Both the position numbers and the translations under genes were made by a program. From Streptomyces fumigatiscleroticus (GTDB lineage: Bacteria > Actinomycetota > Actinomycetes > Streptomycetales > Streptomycetaceae), in contig NZ_BMQF01000028.1 of the NCBI RefSeq assembly GCF_014647975.1, positions 1-64,000 of the forward strand: a stretch of DNA of 64,000 nt, written 5' to 3'. Shown one piece after another: positions 8,602 through 16,939 of this stretch (positions within the stretch are counted from its first letter, which is position 1; each line of letters opens with the position of its first letter). The notes beneath the pieces were generated by a model. That model searched no databases and was not told the DNA's origin. It saw nothing but the letters and a program-made list of their open reading frames with translations.

Positions 8602-9933
8602 ATGACCACGCTTCACGAACCCGCCGCCCCCGCGACCGCCGAGCTGTCGGTGTGGCCCGCCTCGGCCACCGAGCCCCGGCCGGGCGGCCTGGCCGTGGGC
8701 GGCGTACCGCTCGCCGAGATCGCCGACCGGTTCGGCACCCCCGTCTACGTCCTGGACGAGGCGGAGGTCCGCGACCGCTGCCGCACCTACCGGCAGGCCT
8801 TCCCGGACGCCGAAGTGGTGTACGCGGGCAAGGCGTTCCTGTGCCGTGCCATGGCCCACTGGATGGACGAGGAAGGCCTCGGCCTCGACGTCTGCTCCGC
8901 CGGCGAACTGGAACTGGCCGTCACCTCCGGCTTCCCGCCGGAGCGGATCGTGCTGCACGGCAACGCCAAGTCCCCCCGCGACCTGGCCACCGCCCTGCGC
9001 CTGGGCGTCGGCCGTGTCGTCATCGACAGCCCTTCAAAGATCGCGCGGCTGGCCGCGGCCGTCGGGCCGGACGGGCACCAGAGAGTGATGGTCCGGGTGG
9101 TGCCGGGCATCAGCGCGGGCGGCCACGAGAAGGTCCGCACCGGCACGGACGACCAGAAGTTCGGCCTGTCGATCGCCGACGGCCATGCCCAGCACGCCGT
9201 CGCCCGCATACTCGACCAGCCGCAACTGGAGCTCACCGGCCTCCACTGCCACCTGGGCTCCCAGATCACCGACGTCAGGCCGTACCTCGTCGCCGTACGC
9301 CGCATGGTCGGTCTGATGGCCCGCGTGCACGAGCAGTACGGCCTGGTCCTGCCCGAACTCGACCTCGGCGGCGGCCACGGCATCGCCTATCGCCCGGGAG
9401 AGCGGGCCCTGGACCTCACCACGCTGGCCCGCAGGGTGCGCAGCGAACTCGCCGGAGCGTGCGCCGCGGCCGGACTGCCCGTGCCCCGGCTGATCATCGA
9501 ACCGGGCCGGGCCATCGCGGGCCCGGCGGGCATCGCCGTCTACCGTGTGCTGGCCGTGAAGCGCACGGGCGACGAGGTCTTCGTGGCGGTCGACGGCGGC
9601 ATGAGCGACAACCCCCGCCCGGCCCTGTACGGCGTCCGGTACGCCCCCCGCCTGATCGGCCGGCACAGCACCGCGGACCCGGCCCGGGTGAGTGTGGTCG
9701 GCCGGCACTGCGAGGCGGGCGACATCCTGGCCGCCGACGCCGAACTCCCCGCCGACGTGCGCCCCGGTGACCTGCTGGCCGTACCCGTGGCCGGCGCGTA
9801 CCACCTGTCCATGGCCTCCGGCTACAACCTGGTCGGCCGCCCGCCGGTGACCGCCGTACGCGACGGTCTCGCCCGCCTCCTGGTCCGACGGGAGTCCTTG
9901 GAGGACATCCGCAGCCGCGACGTGGGCTTGTAG
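8602..9933 (+). CDS. lysA: Diaminopimelate decarboxylase (fold-type III PLP enzyme)
   Basis: A 443-residue PLP-dependent decarboxylase that should convert meso-diaminopimelate to lysine. Diagnostic motifs in order are VVYAGKAF (the PLP-binding lysine), GLHCHLGSQI, the glycine loop LDLGGGHGIAY, IIEPGRAI, the active-site cysteine in HCEAGDIL, and YHLSMASGYN near the end. CEAGD replaces the more common CESGD. The protein is slightly shorter than the housekeeping Streptomyces LysA and sits outside a lysine or aspartate-pathway cluster, next to a SAV_915 protein. It may be a second copy or act on another diamino acid. The ATG at 8602 follows AAAGGGACGG. Confidence 0.85.
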   Translation: MTTLHEPAAPATAELSVWPASATEPRPGGLAVGGVPLAEIADRFGTPVYVLDEAEVRDRCRTYRQAFPDAEVVYAGKAFLCRAMAHWMDEEGLGLDVCSAGELELAVTSGFPPERIVLHGNAKSPRDLATALRLGVGRVVIDSPSKIARLAAAVGPDGHQRVMVRVVPGISAGGHEKVRTGTDDQKFGLSIADGHAQHAVARILDQPQLELTGLHCHLGSQITDVRPYLVAVRRMVGLMARVHEQYGLVLPELDLGGGHGIAYRPGERALDLTTLARRVRSELAGACAAAGLPVPRLIIEPGRAIAGPAGIAVYRVLAVKRTGDEVFVAVDGGMSDNPRPALYGVRYAPRLIGRHSTADPARVSVVGRHCEAGDILAADAELPADVRPGDLLAVPVAGAYHLSMASGYNLVGRPPVTAVRDGLARLLVRRESLEDIRSRDVGL

Positions 9934-10454
9934 CCAGCCGGCTCCCCCGGCTCACTTCCGGGCGGGCCGGTCCTGCCCCCACCACACCGCCCGGCCCGCC
10001 CGGCCCGCGCCGGGGACACGGCACCGTGGTGGGCGTCCACGGCGGAGAACGCGGTTCACCGCCCGGCTGTGACCCTCTCAGGGCCTCCGCGGAGACAAGA
10101 CGACCATGGGAGTACTTGACGGGCGTCCCTGGTCACATCGGTGGCGTCATCACTGAGAAGTTGCTGCGAGCCGCAAGGCGCCCTCTCAAGTACCGGGGCA
10201 TCATGCATGACACGGCGTGCCCGCTCGGCCGGGAATACGGCCCGGCCGCGATCGCGTTGCTCCCTTCCGCAATGGACGGTCGTCGGCGTCCGTCGCGTCG
10301 GTCCGGACGGCCTGGCATCTCCGGGGGCACTGGACCGTGTCGCAGCTCTGCGCCGGCGGTCACGGTGTGGGTCGGTCTCGTCCGGCGCCGTGTCCGGGAC
10401 GGGAAGCACAACGCGGTGGGCCGTGGCCCGGCGCAGGAGGGAAGACACGAGGCG
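9934..10454. other. Intergenic region with a spaced inverted repeat
   Basis: Between lysA and the LysR gene no protein is recognisable. GTACTTGA at 10112-10119 and TCAAGTAC at 10186-10193 form a perfect 8-bp inverted repeat 66 bases apart, which could be two half sites or the base of a long hairpin. The lysA terminator occupies the first part. Confidence 0.45.
9958..10003 (+). terminator. Hairpin terminator after lysA
   Basis: CCGGGCGGGCCGG (9958-9970) and CCGGCCCGCCCGG (9991-10003) are perfect reverse complements, giving a 13-bp stem with a 20-base loop. It lies 25 bases past the decarboxylase stop. There is no U-tract, as is usual in Streptomyces. Confidence 0.65.
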
Positions 10455-11411
10455 ATGACTCTTCGTCAGTTCGAGTATGCCTTGGCTGTGGCCGAGGCGG
10501 GCTCGGTGACGGCGGCGGCGGAGTTGTTGCATGTCGCCCAGCCGTCGGTGTCGCAGCAGATTCGCGGCCTGGAGCGGGAACTCGGCGTGACGCTGTTCGC
10601 CCGCACGCCGGCCGGGCTGGTGCCCACCGCGGTCGGTCGCGCGTTCCTGAGGGACGCGGAGGTCGCGGTGCGGGCGGCGCGGCGGGCGAGGGCGACGGCG
10701 CGGGCCGGTGCCGATGAGCTTCAGGGCGAACTGGTGGTCGCGGCGCAGATGGGACTGGGCACGCGGCAGCTGCCGGGCGCGCTGAGCGCGTTGCGCCGCC
10801 GTTTCCCGCGGCTGGAGATCACCGTGTTCGAGGAGGCGAACCCCGCCGAGCTGGAGCGGCTGGCGCGCCGGGGCGTGGTGGACCTCGGCCTGGTGGGCGG
10901 GCCGTGCGAGGAAGGCCTGTACGAGGGCCACCACCTCGGCGACGAGGAGTTCGTCGTGGTGCTGAGTCCCGAGCACGCGCAGCTCGCCGCGGACCGGGTC
11001 GAGCTGCGCGAAGTGGCGCGGGAGCCGTGGATCAGGTTCGACCAGGGCAGCGCGCTCGACGCCGTACTGCGGGACGTGCTGCGGGACAACGAGCTGGCCC
11101 CGACCACGGTCGCCCGCGTCTCCCAGACGGCGACGGCGGTGCGCTGGGCCGCCCAGGGGCTGGGGGTGACGCTCGTTCCGGCCTCCGCGGTGCCTCCCGG
11201 GTTCGAGCACCTCACGCGTCCCGTCCTTCCCGCCGTTTCCCTGCCCACCGTGGCCGCGATCCGGCCCGGCTCGGGCCCGGCGGAAATGGCCCTGCTCGAA
11301 TTCCTGCGGCAGGAGACCTGGTACCGCACCGGCTTTTCCGGCAACGGGTCAGGTCCTGCTCACAACTGGGTGATGCCTCCGTCCGCCACGAACTCGGTGC
11401 CCGTGGTGTAA
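10455..11411 (+). CDS. LysR-family transcriptional regulator
   Basis: A 318-residue regulator. The winged helix-turn-helix covers 1-60 (MTLRQFEYALAVAEAGSVTA, then LHVAQPSVSQQIRGLERELG). The periplasmic-binding-like effector domain follows (LVVAAQMGLGTRQLPGALSA; VDLGLVGGP; QTATAVRWAAQGLGVTLVPA). The ATG at 10455 fits the start of the family; the frame upstream to 10026 is not homologous. Its last 52 bases overlap the 3' end of the convergent SDR gene, so its C-terminal NWVMPPSATNSVPVV is simply the antisense reading of that gene and not a conserved tail. It plausibly regulates the neighbouring SDR genes. Confidence 0.9.
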   Translation: MTLRQFEYALAVAEAGSVTAAAELLHVAQPSVSQQIRGLERELGVTLFARTPAGLVPTAVGRAFLRDAEVAVRAARRARATARAGADELQGELVVAAQMGLGTRQLPGALSALRRRFPRLEITVFEEANPAELERLARRGVVDLGLVGGPCEEGLYEGHHLGDEEFVVVLSPEHAQLAADRVELREVAREPWIRFDQGSALDAVLRDVLRDNELAPTTVARVSQTATAVRWAAQGLGVTLVPASAVPPGFEHLTRPVLPAVSLPTVAAIRPGSGPAEMALLEFLRQETWYRTGFSGNGSGPAHNWVMPPSATNSVPVV

Positions 11412-12106
11412 GTGGCGTCGAAGGCCAGGAATGCCATCGCCCTGGCGATTTCCTCCGGAGTTCCGAAACGTTGCATGGGATTCTCCGCGACCCGGTCCGC
11501 CTTGAACCGGTCGGCGGCCTCTTTGGTCATCGTGTTCTCCAGGATCCCCGTGTCGACGGGACCGGGACTGATCGCGTTGACACGGATTCCCCGCGGAAGA
11601 AGCTCGCGGGAGAAGCTGCGGGCCATCGAGCGCAGCGCCGCCTTGCCGGCCGCGTAGACGCTGACGTCCTGCATGCCCATGACATTCGCGGCCGATGTGG
11701 TGAGGACGACACCGGCGCCCGTGCTCAGCAGCGGGGCGAGCTTCTGCACGGTGAAGAAGGCGCCCTTGACGTTGATCGCGAACGATTCGTCGTACATCTC
11801 CTCGGTCGTCGACGCGAAAGGCATGGCGGTGGTGATGCCGGCGTTGACGAACAGGGCCTCCACCGTGCCGAGTTCGTCTCGTACCCGGGCGGCCAGAGCG
11901 TCCAGGTCGGGCAGTGAGGCCACGTCGCTCCGGACGGCCAGCGCGTTCTTGCCGAGGCGCTCCGTCGCGGCGTCGAGTGTGGTCCGGGAACGACCGGTGA
12001 TCACCACGCGTGCTCCGCCGTCCACCAGCAGCTTCGCCGTCGCGAAACCTATGCCGCTGCTGCCGCCAGTGATCACTGCGTTCTTGTCGGCGTACTTGTC
12101 CCTCAT
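11360..12106 (-). CDS. Short-chain dehydrogenase/reductase
   Basis: A 248-residue classical SDR, probably an NADP-dependent oxidoreductase. It has the cofactor motif TGGSSGIG near the N-terminus, NAG in strand 4, and the YAAGK catalytic pair after LTTSAANVMGMQDV. It ends in EFVADGGITQL, the usual SDR C-terminus. An arginine after the second strand (ITGRSR) favours NADP(H). The ATG at 12106 is preferred because GAGGG lies 8-10 bases upstream and the family begins there. Its 3' end overlaps the LysR gene by 52 bases. It follows the SDR at 12183-12953 on the same strand by 76 bases, suggesting co-transcription. Substrate unknown. Confidence 0.88.
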   Translation of the reverse strand: MRDKYADKNAVITGGSSGIGFATAKLLVDGGARVVITGRSRTTLDAATERLGKNALAVRSDVASLPDLDALAARVRDELGTVEALFVNAGITTAMPFASTTEEMYDESFAINVKGAFFTVQKLAPLLSTGAGVVLTTSAANVMGMQDVSVYAAGKAALRSMARSFSRELLPRGIRVNAISPGPVDTGILENTMTKEAADRFKADRVAENPMQRFGTPEEIARAMAFLAFDATYTTGTEFVADGGITQL

Positions 12107-12182
12107 TCCCGGGACCCTCGCTTCTCCATGCTCTGCACCTTCTCCATTTCTTCGTTCGGACCCTCCGTTCACTTCGCCGACG

Positions 12183-12953
12183 TCAGCCCACGGGGAATTC
12201 GCCGCCGTCCACGGTGATATTCCTCCCGGTCAGCCAGCTCGCCCGGTCCGATACGAGGAACAGCACCGCGTTGGCGATGTCGTCGGGCCGGCCGTCGCGT
12301 CCCAGCGGAGGGGCGGTGTTGTCCTGGCCCGGCCCCTCGCCCAGGCTCGCCCACTGCTCCCGCGTCGCCTCGCCGCCGGGGGTGGCGGTCCTGCCGGGAG
12401 ACACGGCGTTGACCCGGACTCCGAACGGGGCCAGTTCCAGGGCCAGTCCCCGGCTGTAGTTCAGCAGCGCCGCCTTCGCCGCCGTGTAGTGCAGGAACGG
12501 CGGTGCCGAGGTGGGGACGGCGGCCGTGGAGACGTGCACGACCACACCCGAACGCCGCTCACGCATCCCCGGAGTCAGCAGCGCGTCCAGCCGCACCGAC
12601 GCCAGGTAGTTCAGGTCCAGCTGGTCCTGCCACTCCTCGTCGGGGATGGCCCAGACGTTCTGGAACGGTCGCGCTCCACCCGCGTTGTCGACCAGGATGT
12701 CCACCCCGCCGAGCACCTCCTGCGCGGCCCGGGCGACTGCCTGCACTCCGGCCCGGGTCCGCACATCGGCCTCCACGAAGGCGGCGCCCTCCGGCACCGT
12801 GCTCGTCTTCGACCTGGCGGTCGTGAGTACCTCGGCGCCCGCGTCCAGAAGCTGACGCACGATGGCCGCGCCGATTCCGCGCGAACCGCCCGTGACCAGG
12901 GCTCGCTTTCCCGCGAGTTCTCGCATTTCTGCGTCATTCTTGGTGGTGGTCAT
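12183..12953 (-). CDS. Short-chain dehydrogenase/reductase
   Basis: A 256-residue classical SDR with TGGSRGIG (cofactor), DNAG, a catalytic serine in HVSTAAVPTSAPPFLHY, and YTAAK. The C-terminus is NITVDGGEFPV. The insertion GRTATPGGEATREQWASLGE after the NAVSPG turn is typical of reductases with a longer substrate loop. The ATG at 12953 has AGGGAAAGGG just upstream. It is the first gene of a probable two-gene SDR unit. A 20-base palindrome lies 138 bases upstream, beside the IS5 element. Confidence 0.88.
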   Translation of the reverse strand: MTTTKNDAEMRELAGKRALVTGGSRGIGAAIVRQLLDAGAEVLTTARSKTSTVPEGAAFVEADVRTRAGVQAVARAAQEVLGGVDILVDNAGGARPFQNVWAIPDEEWQDQLDLNYLASVRLDALLTPGMRERRSGVVVHVSTAAVPTSAPPFLHYTAAKAALLNYSRGLALELAPFGVRVNAVSPGRTATPGGEATREQWASLGEGPGQDNTAPPLGRDGRPDDIANAVLFLVSDRASWLTGRNITVDGGEFPVG

Positions 12954-13090
12954 GCCGCTGACCCTTTCCCTTGCATATCGGTCCGCTCGACCGGATAAGG
13001 GCGCGTCGTACAGGGCGCCTCGTCGAGCTGTTTCACCGTAAATCCGGGACAGATGGAGAGGCAAAGACCAAAAGTGAGCAGGGGCTATAG

Positions 13091-13110
13091 GGGTTGCCTA
13101 TAAGCAACCC
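13091..13110. promoter_or_regulatory. Palindromic operator candidate upstream of the SDR unit
   Basis: GGGTTGC-CTATAA-GCAACCC is a perfect 7-bp inverted repeat with a 6-base centre that is itself nearly symmetric. It lies upstream of the SDR start and directly abuts the IS5 element. The size and symmetry suit an HxlR, MarR or TetR dimer. No cognate regulator is adjacent. Confidence 0.5.
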
Positions 13111-13112
13111 GG

Positions 13113-13910
13113 TGACCAAGACGTCATCTCATTCGGCGAGTCGGCGGTAGCAGAGCAGAGTGCAGGCGATGCTGGTGAAGGCGAGGAAGTGGTCGGCCTT
13201 GCGCTCGTAGCGGCGGTGAAGCCGGCGGCAGCCGGCGAGCCACGCCATGGACCGTTCGACAACCCAGAGGTGTCGCCCGAGGTGGGTGGAGGCTTCCATG
13301 CCGCGGCGGGCCAAGCGATGGGTGATGCCTCGGCTGCGCAGCCATTGCCGCAGGTGGCGGTAGTCGTAGCCCTTGTCGCCGTGGAGCCTGCCGGGTGTGC
13401 GGCGGCGCGGTCCGCGGCGGGAGCGGATCGGCGGGATGCCCCGCACCAGCGGCTGAAGGGCCTGGCTGTCGTGGAGGTCGGCTCCATGCCGGCCGGCAGC
13501 GGCAGACCGGTGCGTTCGCTGACCAGGTGGATCTTCGACCCGTACGTGCCGCGATCGGTAGGATGCGGGCCGGTCAGAACCCCTTTTCCAGCGCCCGCAG
13601 GCTGACCGGGTCGATCGCGCACCGCGACCGGTCCAGCTCCCCACGGGCACCGAGTTCGACCAGCACCAGGCGGTGCAGCCTGGCCCGGACGCGGGCGCGG
13701 GTCCACTCGGCGAACCGCCGGTGCGCGGTCGGCCCGGAGGGCCCGAACGACGGCGGCAGCTGCTTCCAGGTGCACCCGGACGTGGCGACGAACACGATCG
13801 CGGCCGGCACCACCCGCTGGAACATCTCCCACAACTCGTCCGGTACCAAGCGCTCCACGATCCCCACGCTCGCAGACTACCGAACCACTCAAATGAGATG
13901 GCGTCCAAGT
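13113..13910 (-). mobile_element. IS5-family insertion sequence
   Basis: An element of about 800 bases bounded by imperfect inverted repeats: ACGTCATCTCATT at 13121-13133 and its partner AATGAGATGGCGT at 13892-13904 (12 of 13 paired). The pairing becomes poor outside these, so the exact ends and any target duplication are uncertain. It contains one transposase in several frames (next entry). It separates the SDR genes from the TetR gene at 14166. Confidence 0.75.
13129..13867 (-). pseudogene. IS5-family transposase, split by two frame changes
   Basis: The N-terminal part from GTG 13867 reads MGIVERLVPDELWEMFQRVV and ends at a stop after RALEKGF (about 13574). The second part (GKGVLTGPHPTDRGTYGSKI) is one frame away, at the slippery GGAAAAGGGG. 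A shift there is normal for this IS5 subgroup. A second change near 13478-13490 joins SERTGLPLPAG to LHDSQALQPLV and looks like a 1-base deletion. The last part carries GDKGYDYRHLRQWLRSRGI, the VERSMAWLAGCRRLHRRYE block with the catalytic glutamate, and ends CYRRLAE. The second lesion should inactivate it unless another copy acts in trans. Confidence 0.8.
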
Positions 13911-14165
13911 GGTGCGCGGCGTGACCGCGATGTCAGTGCTCCGGCCGAGGACGTCACGGTGGCGGACGTTGACGTTCGTTCCGCCGGCGCAGGGAGACGT
14001 GCAACGCCCGCATGTGCACGGTGTGATCGCAGTGGTGGGAGCCGGCGATGGGAGCCGGCCCGAGGGGTGGACACCTCTGAGCCCGGTCAGCAATCATCGC
14101 CCACGGCACTGACGCGGCCGACAGCGGCAGCGCCCTCCCTCCGGGCGAGCTGCATCCGACCGAGC
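13911..14165. other. Intergenic DNA beyond the IS5 element
   Basis: About 250 bases between the right end of the IS element and the end of the TetR gene. No coding frame, hairpin or repeat is recognised. Confidence 0.4.
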
Positions 14166-14762
14166 TCACACTTGCAGAGTCAGAGCGGAGTTCATGGATG
14201 CGCAGGCCCGCCGCAGGAGGGCGGGCAGTTCGCCCGGTGTGCACTCAGGCAGCCATTCGTCCAGCGCACAGCGCCAGGCGGCCACGAAGAACTCGATGAG
14301 GAGCCGCAGTTCGAGACGGTCCTGTCCGTCCAGCCGGCGGGCGATCTCGGCCTGGACCTCGGCGCAGTGCCGCAGTGTGTGCCCGTCGAGCGCGGGCGAG
14401 TCGGCGATCAGGCGGAGCGTGAGCGGGAAGCGCCGGTACCAGTCCTCGTCCATGCGCTCCAGAGTGGTGAGCATGGCGCTCAGGAAGATGTCGGCCAGCG
14501 GTCCGGACTTCTCGGTGCCGTCCAGGACATCCAGGTAGACGTCCCAGAGCTGTTTGACCGCGGTGAGTGCCACGTCCTCCTTGGAGCGGTAGTTGCGGAA
14601 GAAGGTCCGCCGGGACACCTCCACATCTTCCAGCAGCGCGTCCAGCGGAGTGCTGTCGAATCCGCGCTCGCCGAAGAGCGTGACGGCGGCGTCGGCCAAG
14701 GCCTGGCGCGTGCGCAGCTTCTTGCGTTCGCGCAGGGTGGCGGGCTGTTCGGAGGTGGTCAT
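14166..14762 (-). CDS. TetR-family transcriptional repressor
   Basis: A 198-residue repressor. The N-terminal helix-turn-helix reads RTRQALADAAVTLFGERGFD, then TPLDALLEDVEVSRRTFFRN. The second half is the TetR ligand/dimer domain (AMLTTLERMDEDWYRRFPLT). The ATG at 14762 has AGGGTG upstream; the longer frame to 14861 runs through the promoter. It is divergent from the oxidoreductase at 14852 with only 89 bases between them. The palindromes in that gap suggest it represses both genes. Confidence 0.9.
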   Translation of the reverse strand: MTTSEQPATLRERKKLRTRQALADAAVTLFGERGFDSTPLDALLEDVEVSRRTFFRNYRSKEDVALTAVKQLWDVYLDVLDGTEKSGPLADIFLSAMLTTLERMDEDWYRRFPLTLRLIADSPALDGHTLRHCAEVQAEIARRLDGQDRLELRLLIEFFVAAWRCALDEWLPECTPGELPALLRRACASMNSALTLQV

Positions 14763-14792
14763 CACCAGCACCCTACCAACTGCGCCGTGATC

Positions 14793-14830
14793 GAGCATAT
14801 GCTCCACTGAAGCAAACGCCACACTGTGGC
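14793..14830. promoter_or_regulatory. Paired palindromes between TetR and oxidoreductase genes
   Basis: GAGCATATGCTC (14793-14804) is a perfect 12-bp palindrome. GCCACA-C-TGTGGC (14818-14830) is a perfect 6-bp inverted repeat about one odd base. Both lie in the 89-base divergent promoter and are candidate binding sites for the TetR protein. Confidence 0.6.
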
Positions 14831-14851
14831 ACTTCGTGGAAGGGGTCTTCC

Positions 14852-15784
14852 GTGCGCGCACTCGTCGTCGACCACACCTCGCCCGGGCACCTGTCCCTGA
14901 CGGACATCCCCGCTCCCCGGCCCGCCGCCCACGAGGCGCTCGTGCGGGTCGAGGCGGTCTCGCTGAACTTCGGTGAGGTCCATGGGGCGACCCGTCCGCA
15001 GACGCCGGACGGCACCGTGCTCGGCTGGGACGCGGCCGGCGTGGTCGTCCAGGCGGCCGCCGACGGCTCCGGCCCAGCCGAAGGGGAGCGGGTCGTCACC
15101 CTGGGCGAGAACGGCTGGGCCGAGCTGCGGGCCGTACCCGCCGCCCTGCTCGGCACCGCACCGAAGGACGCCGACCCCGGCGCGCTGAGCACCATCCCCG
15201 TGGCCGGGCTGAGCGCCCTGCACGTGCTGCGCCGGATGGGACCGCTGCTCGGCCGCCGCGTGATGGTCACCGGTGCCTCCGGCGGCGTCGGCCGCTACGC
15301 CGTCCAGCTGGCCGCCCGCGCGGGCGCGCACGTCGTCGCCATCAGCCGGAACCCCGCCCAGGCGGACGGACTGCGGGCCCTGGGCGCCCACGAGGTCCAC
15401 CCCCAGCCGTCCGCGGTGCGGCAGCCGGTGTCGGCCGTCCTGGACAACGTCGGCGGACAGCACCTCGTCGACGCCTTCGCCTCCCTCTCGGCCGGCGGCA
15501 CCCTCGTCAGCGTGGGCCGCTCCTCCGAGGCCGACGCGGTGCTGTCACCGGACGCCCTCGTGGGCACCGAAGGGCGGCACGACCGGTCGATCCGCACCTT
15601 CTTCCTCTTCGGCGACCCCGCCACCGACTTTTCCGCGGATCTGACCTGGCTGGCCGGCGAGATCGCCGCGGGCCGCCTCGATCCGGGCATCAGCTGGCGC
15701 GGCCCCTGGACACGCCACTCCGAGGCGGTACGGCTTCTGCTCGACCGCCGCCTCCACGGCAAAGCCGTCCTCGATCTCGGGTAA
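14852..15784 (+). CDS. Zinc-type alcohol dehydrogenase/quinone oxidoreductase (MDR family)
   Basis: A 310-residue medium-chain dehydrogenase/reductase. The GroES-like domain is LVRVEAVSLNFGEVHGATRP...VLGWDAAG (given here in parts), and the NAD(P)-binding domain has VMVTGASGGVGRYAVQLAAR at about 133-152. No zinc-binding cysteines are evident, so it groups with zinc-free quinone oxidoreductases. The GTG at 14852 follows GGAAGGGG at 14838-14845. It is divergent from, and probably controlled by, the TetR gene. Likely role: NADPH-dependent reduction of a quinone or enone. Confidence 0.85.
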   Translation: MRALVVDHTSPGHLSLTDIPAPRPAAHEALVRVEAVSLNFGEVHGATRPQTPDGTVLGWDAAGVVVQAAADGSGPAEGERVVTLGENGWAELRAVPAALLGTAPKDADPGALSTIPVAGLSALHVLRRMGPLLGRRVMVTGASGGVGRYAVQLAARAGAHVVAISRNPAQADGLRALGAHEVHPQPSAVRQPVSAVLDNVGGQHLVDAFASLSAGGTLVSVGRSSEADAVLSPDALVGTEGRHDRSIRTFFLFGDPATDFSADLTWLAGEIAAGRLDPGISWRGPWTRHSEAVRLLLDRRLHGKAVLDLG

Positions 15785-16155
15785 CCGGCCGGTTCGACGC
15801 CGTCCCACCTCCGTCGGCGCCGTACGACGACGAACCCCGCAGGGCGGAGACGGTTGTCGGCGGGGGCGCCGAGGCCGGTGGCCGTTGCTTCGTACCGTCG
15901 AATGGTGCGGTTGGCCAGGCGATGCCCGGCCGGTCCACGTCTCCCCGGCAGGTCAGCGTGCAGGATCTTGCGCAGCACCGTGTCGACGGTGTCGGGATGA
16001 GAACGCGCGAGACGCTGAAGAGGGAGCGGGGAGACGGAGCGAGCCTTCTCGGCCGCTTCTGCTCCACCCGGCCTTCGGCGCGGGACCTGCGCGGCCCGCT
16101 CAGCGACCACGAGACAGGCGACGACGGACCGCATCGCCGCTCGTGGTCCGGCACG
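15785..16155. other. Intergenic region between convergent genes
   Basis: About 370 bases between the oxidoreductase and the end of the next TetR gene. A minus frame reads VDTVLRKILHADLPG and TIRRYEAT, vaguely like a recombinase helix, but no family could be supported. Confidence 0.4.
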
Positions 16156-16809
16156 TCAAGGGATCCGGGCCTCGATGTGAGCGAGTTGGGCGGCGAGGAT
16201 CTCCTCGAACGCAGCGCGGCGGTCCGCTCCGAGGGGGCGGACTTCGCGGGCGAAGTGGGCCAGGGCGGGGAAGCGTTCGGGATCGGCGCCGAGCACCGCG
16301 ACGCGGAACAGCTCCGTGCCCTGTTCGTACTCCTTGGGGGTGAGGGTGCTGATGCCGGCCTCGGAGGTGATCAGCGCGGCGAGGAGGACCACGATGCGGT
16401 GGTAGCGCGCCGGGATCTCCTCGTCGGGCAGGCCGGAGGCGCACAGGGCCTGGAGCACCTCCTCCATGACCAACCGGGACCCGGCGCCGCTGGACGCGTA
16501 GCGTCCCCAGACCCCGGCGAGTTGAGGCTGCTCGCCGAAGGCGTCGCGCAGGCGCAGGGCGAGGGTGGTGATGCGCTGCTTCCAGTCGCCCTGTGGGCGG
16601 TAGTCGTCCATCGCGGCCAGGAGGATCCGGTCGGCGACCGCGCGCAGCAGGTCGGTCTTGTTGCGGAAGTGCCGGTAGAGGCTGGAGGAGTCGGTCCCGA
16701 GCGCTGCGGCGAGTTTGCGCACGCTGAACGACTCGGCGTCGCTGGTGCGCAGCAGTTCCGCCGCCGTGTCCAGGATCTCCTCGGTCGACCATCGCCTTCG
16801 GCCTGTCAT
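16156..16809 (-). CDS. TetR-family transcriptional repressor
   Basis: A 217-residue repressor. The helix-turn-helix begins TEEILDTAAELLRTSDAESF and continues SVRKLAAALGTDSSSLYRHF. The C-terminal domain is of the TetR_C type with VVLLAALITSEAGISTLTP. The ATG at 16809 begins MTGRRRWS. The upstream in-frame extension crosses the operator, so it was rejected. It is divergent from the esterase-like gene at 16940. Confidence 0.9.
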   Translation of the reverse strand: MTGRRRWSTEEILDTAAELLRTSDAESFSVRKLAAALGTDSSSLYRHFRNKTDLLRAVADRILLAAMDDYRPQGDWKQRITTLALRLRDAFGEQPQLAGVWGRYASSGAGSRLVMEEVLQALCASGLPDEEIPARYHRIVVLLAALITSEAGISTLTPKEYEQGTELFRVAVLGADPERFPALAHFAREVRPLGADRRAAFEEILAAQLAHIEARIP

Positions 16810-16853
16810 CTCGCCCCTCTCGTCCGGACTGAGCATACCCGTGCACTTGCTGA

Positions 16854-16870
16854 TGCACGCACTGCGTGCA
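16854..16870. promoter_or_regulatory. Operator palindrome between TetR and hydrolase genes
   Basis: TGCACGCA-C-TGCGTGCA is a perfect 8-bp inverted repeat around one base. A further TGCAC half site lies about 10 bases to the left (16842-16846). It sits between the divergent starts at 16809 and 16940, the expected place for TetR autoregulation. Confidence 0.7.
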
Positions 16871-16939
16871 TAATGAGGGCATCGCCCTGCCGGACGGCAA
16901 CGACGACCCCGGCATCCAGCCGGGAAAGGAGAAGGAGCC

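Noticed and set aside
15785..16155. Transposase-like TIRRYEAT segment on the minus strand
   Set aside because: Only about eight residues are suggestive, and no other transposase motif is found in any frame.
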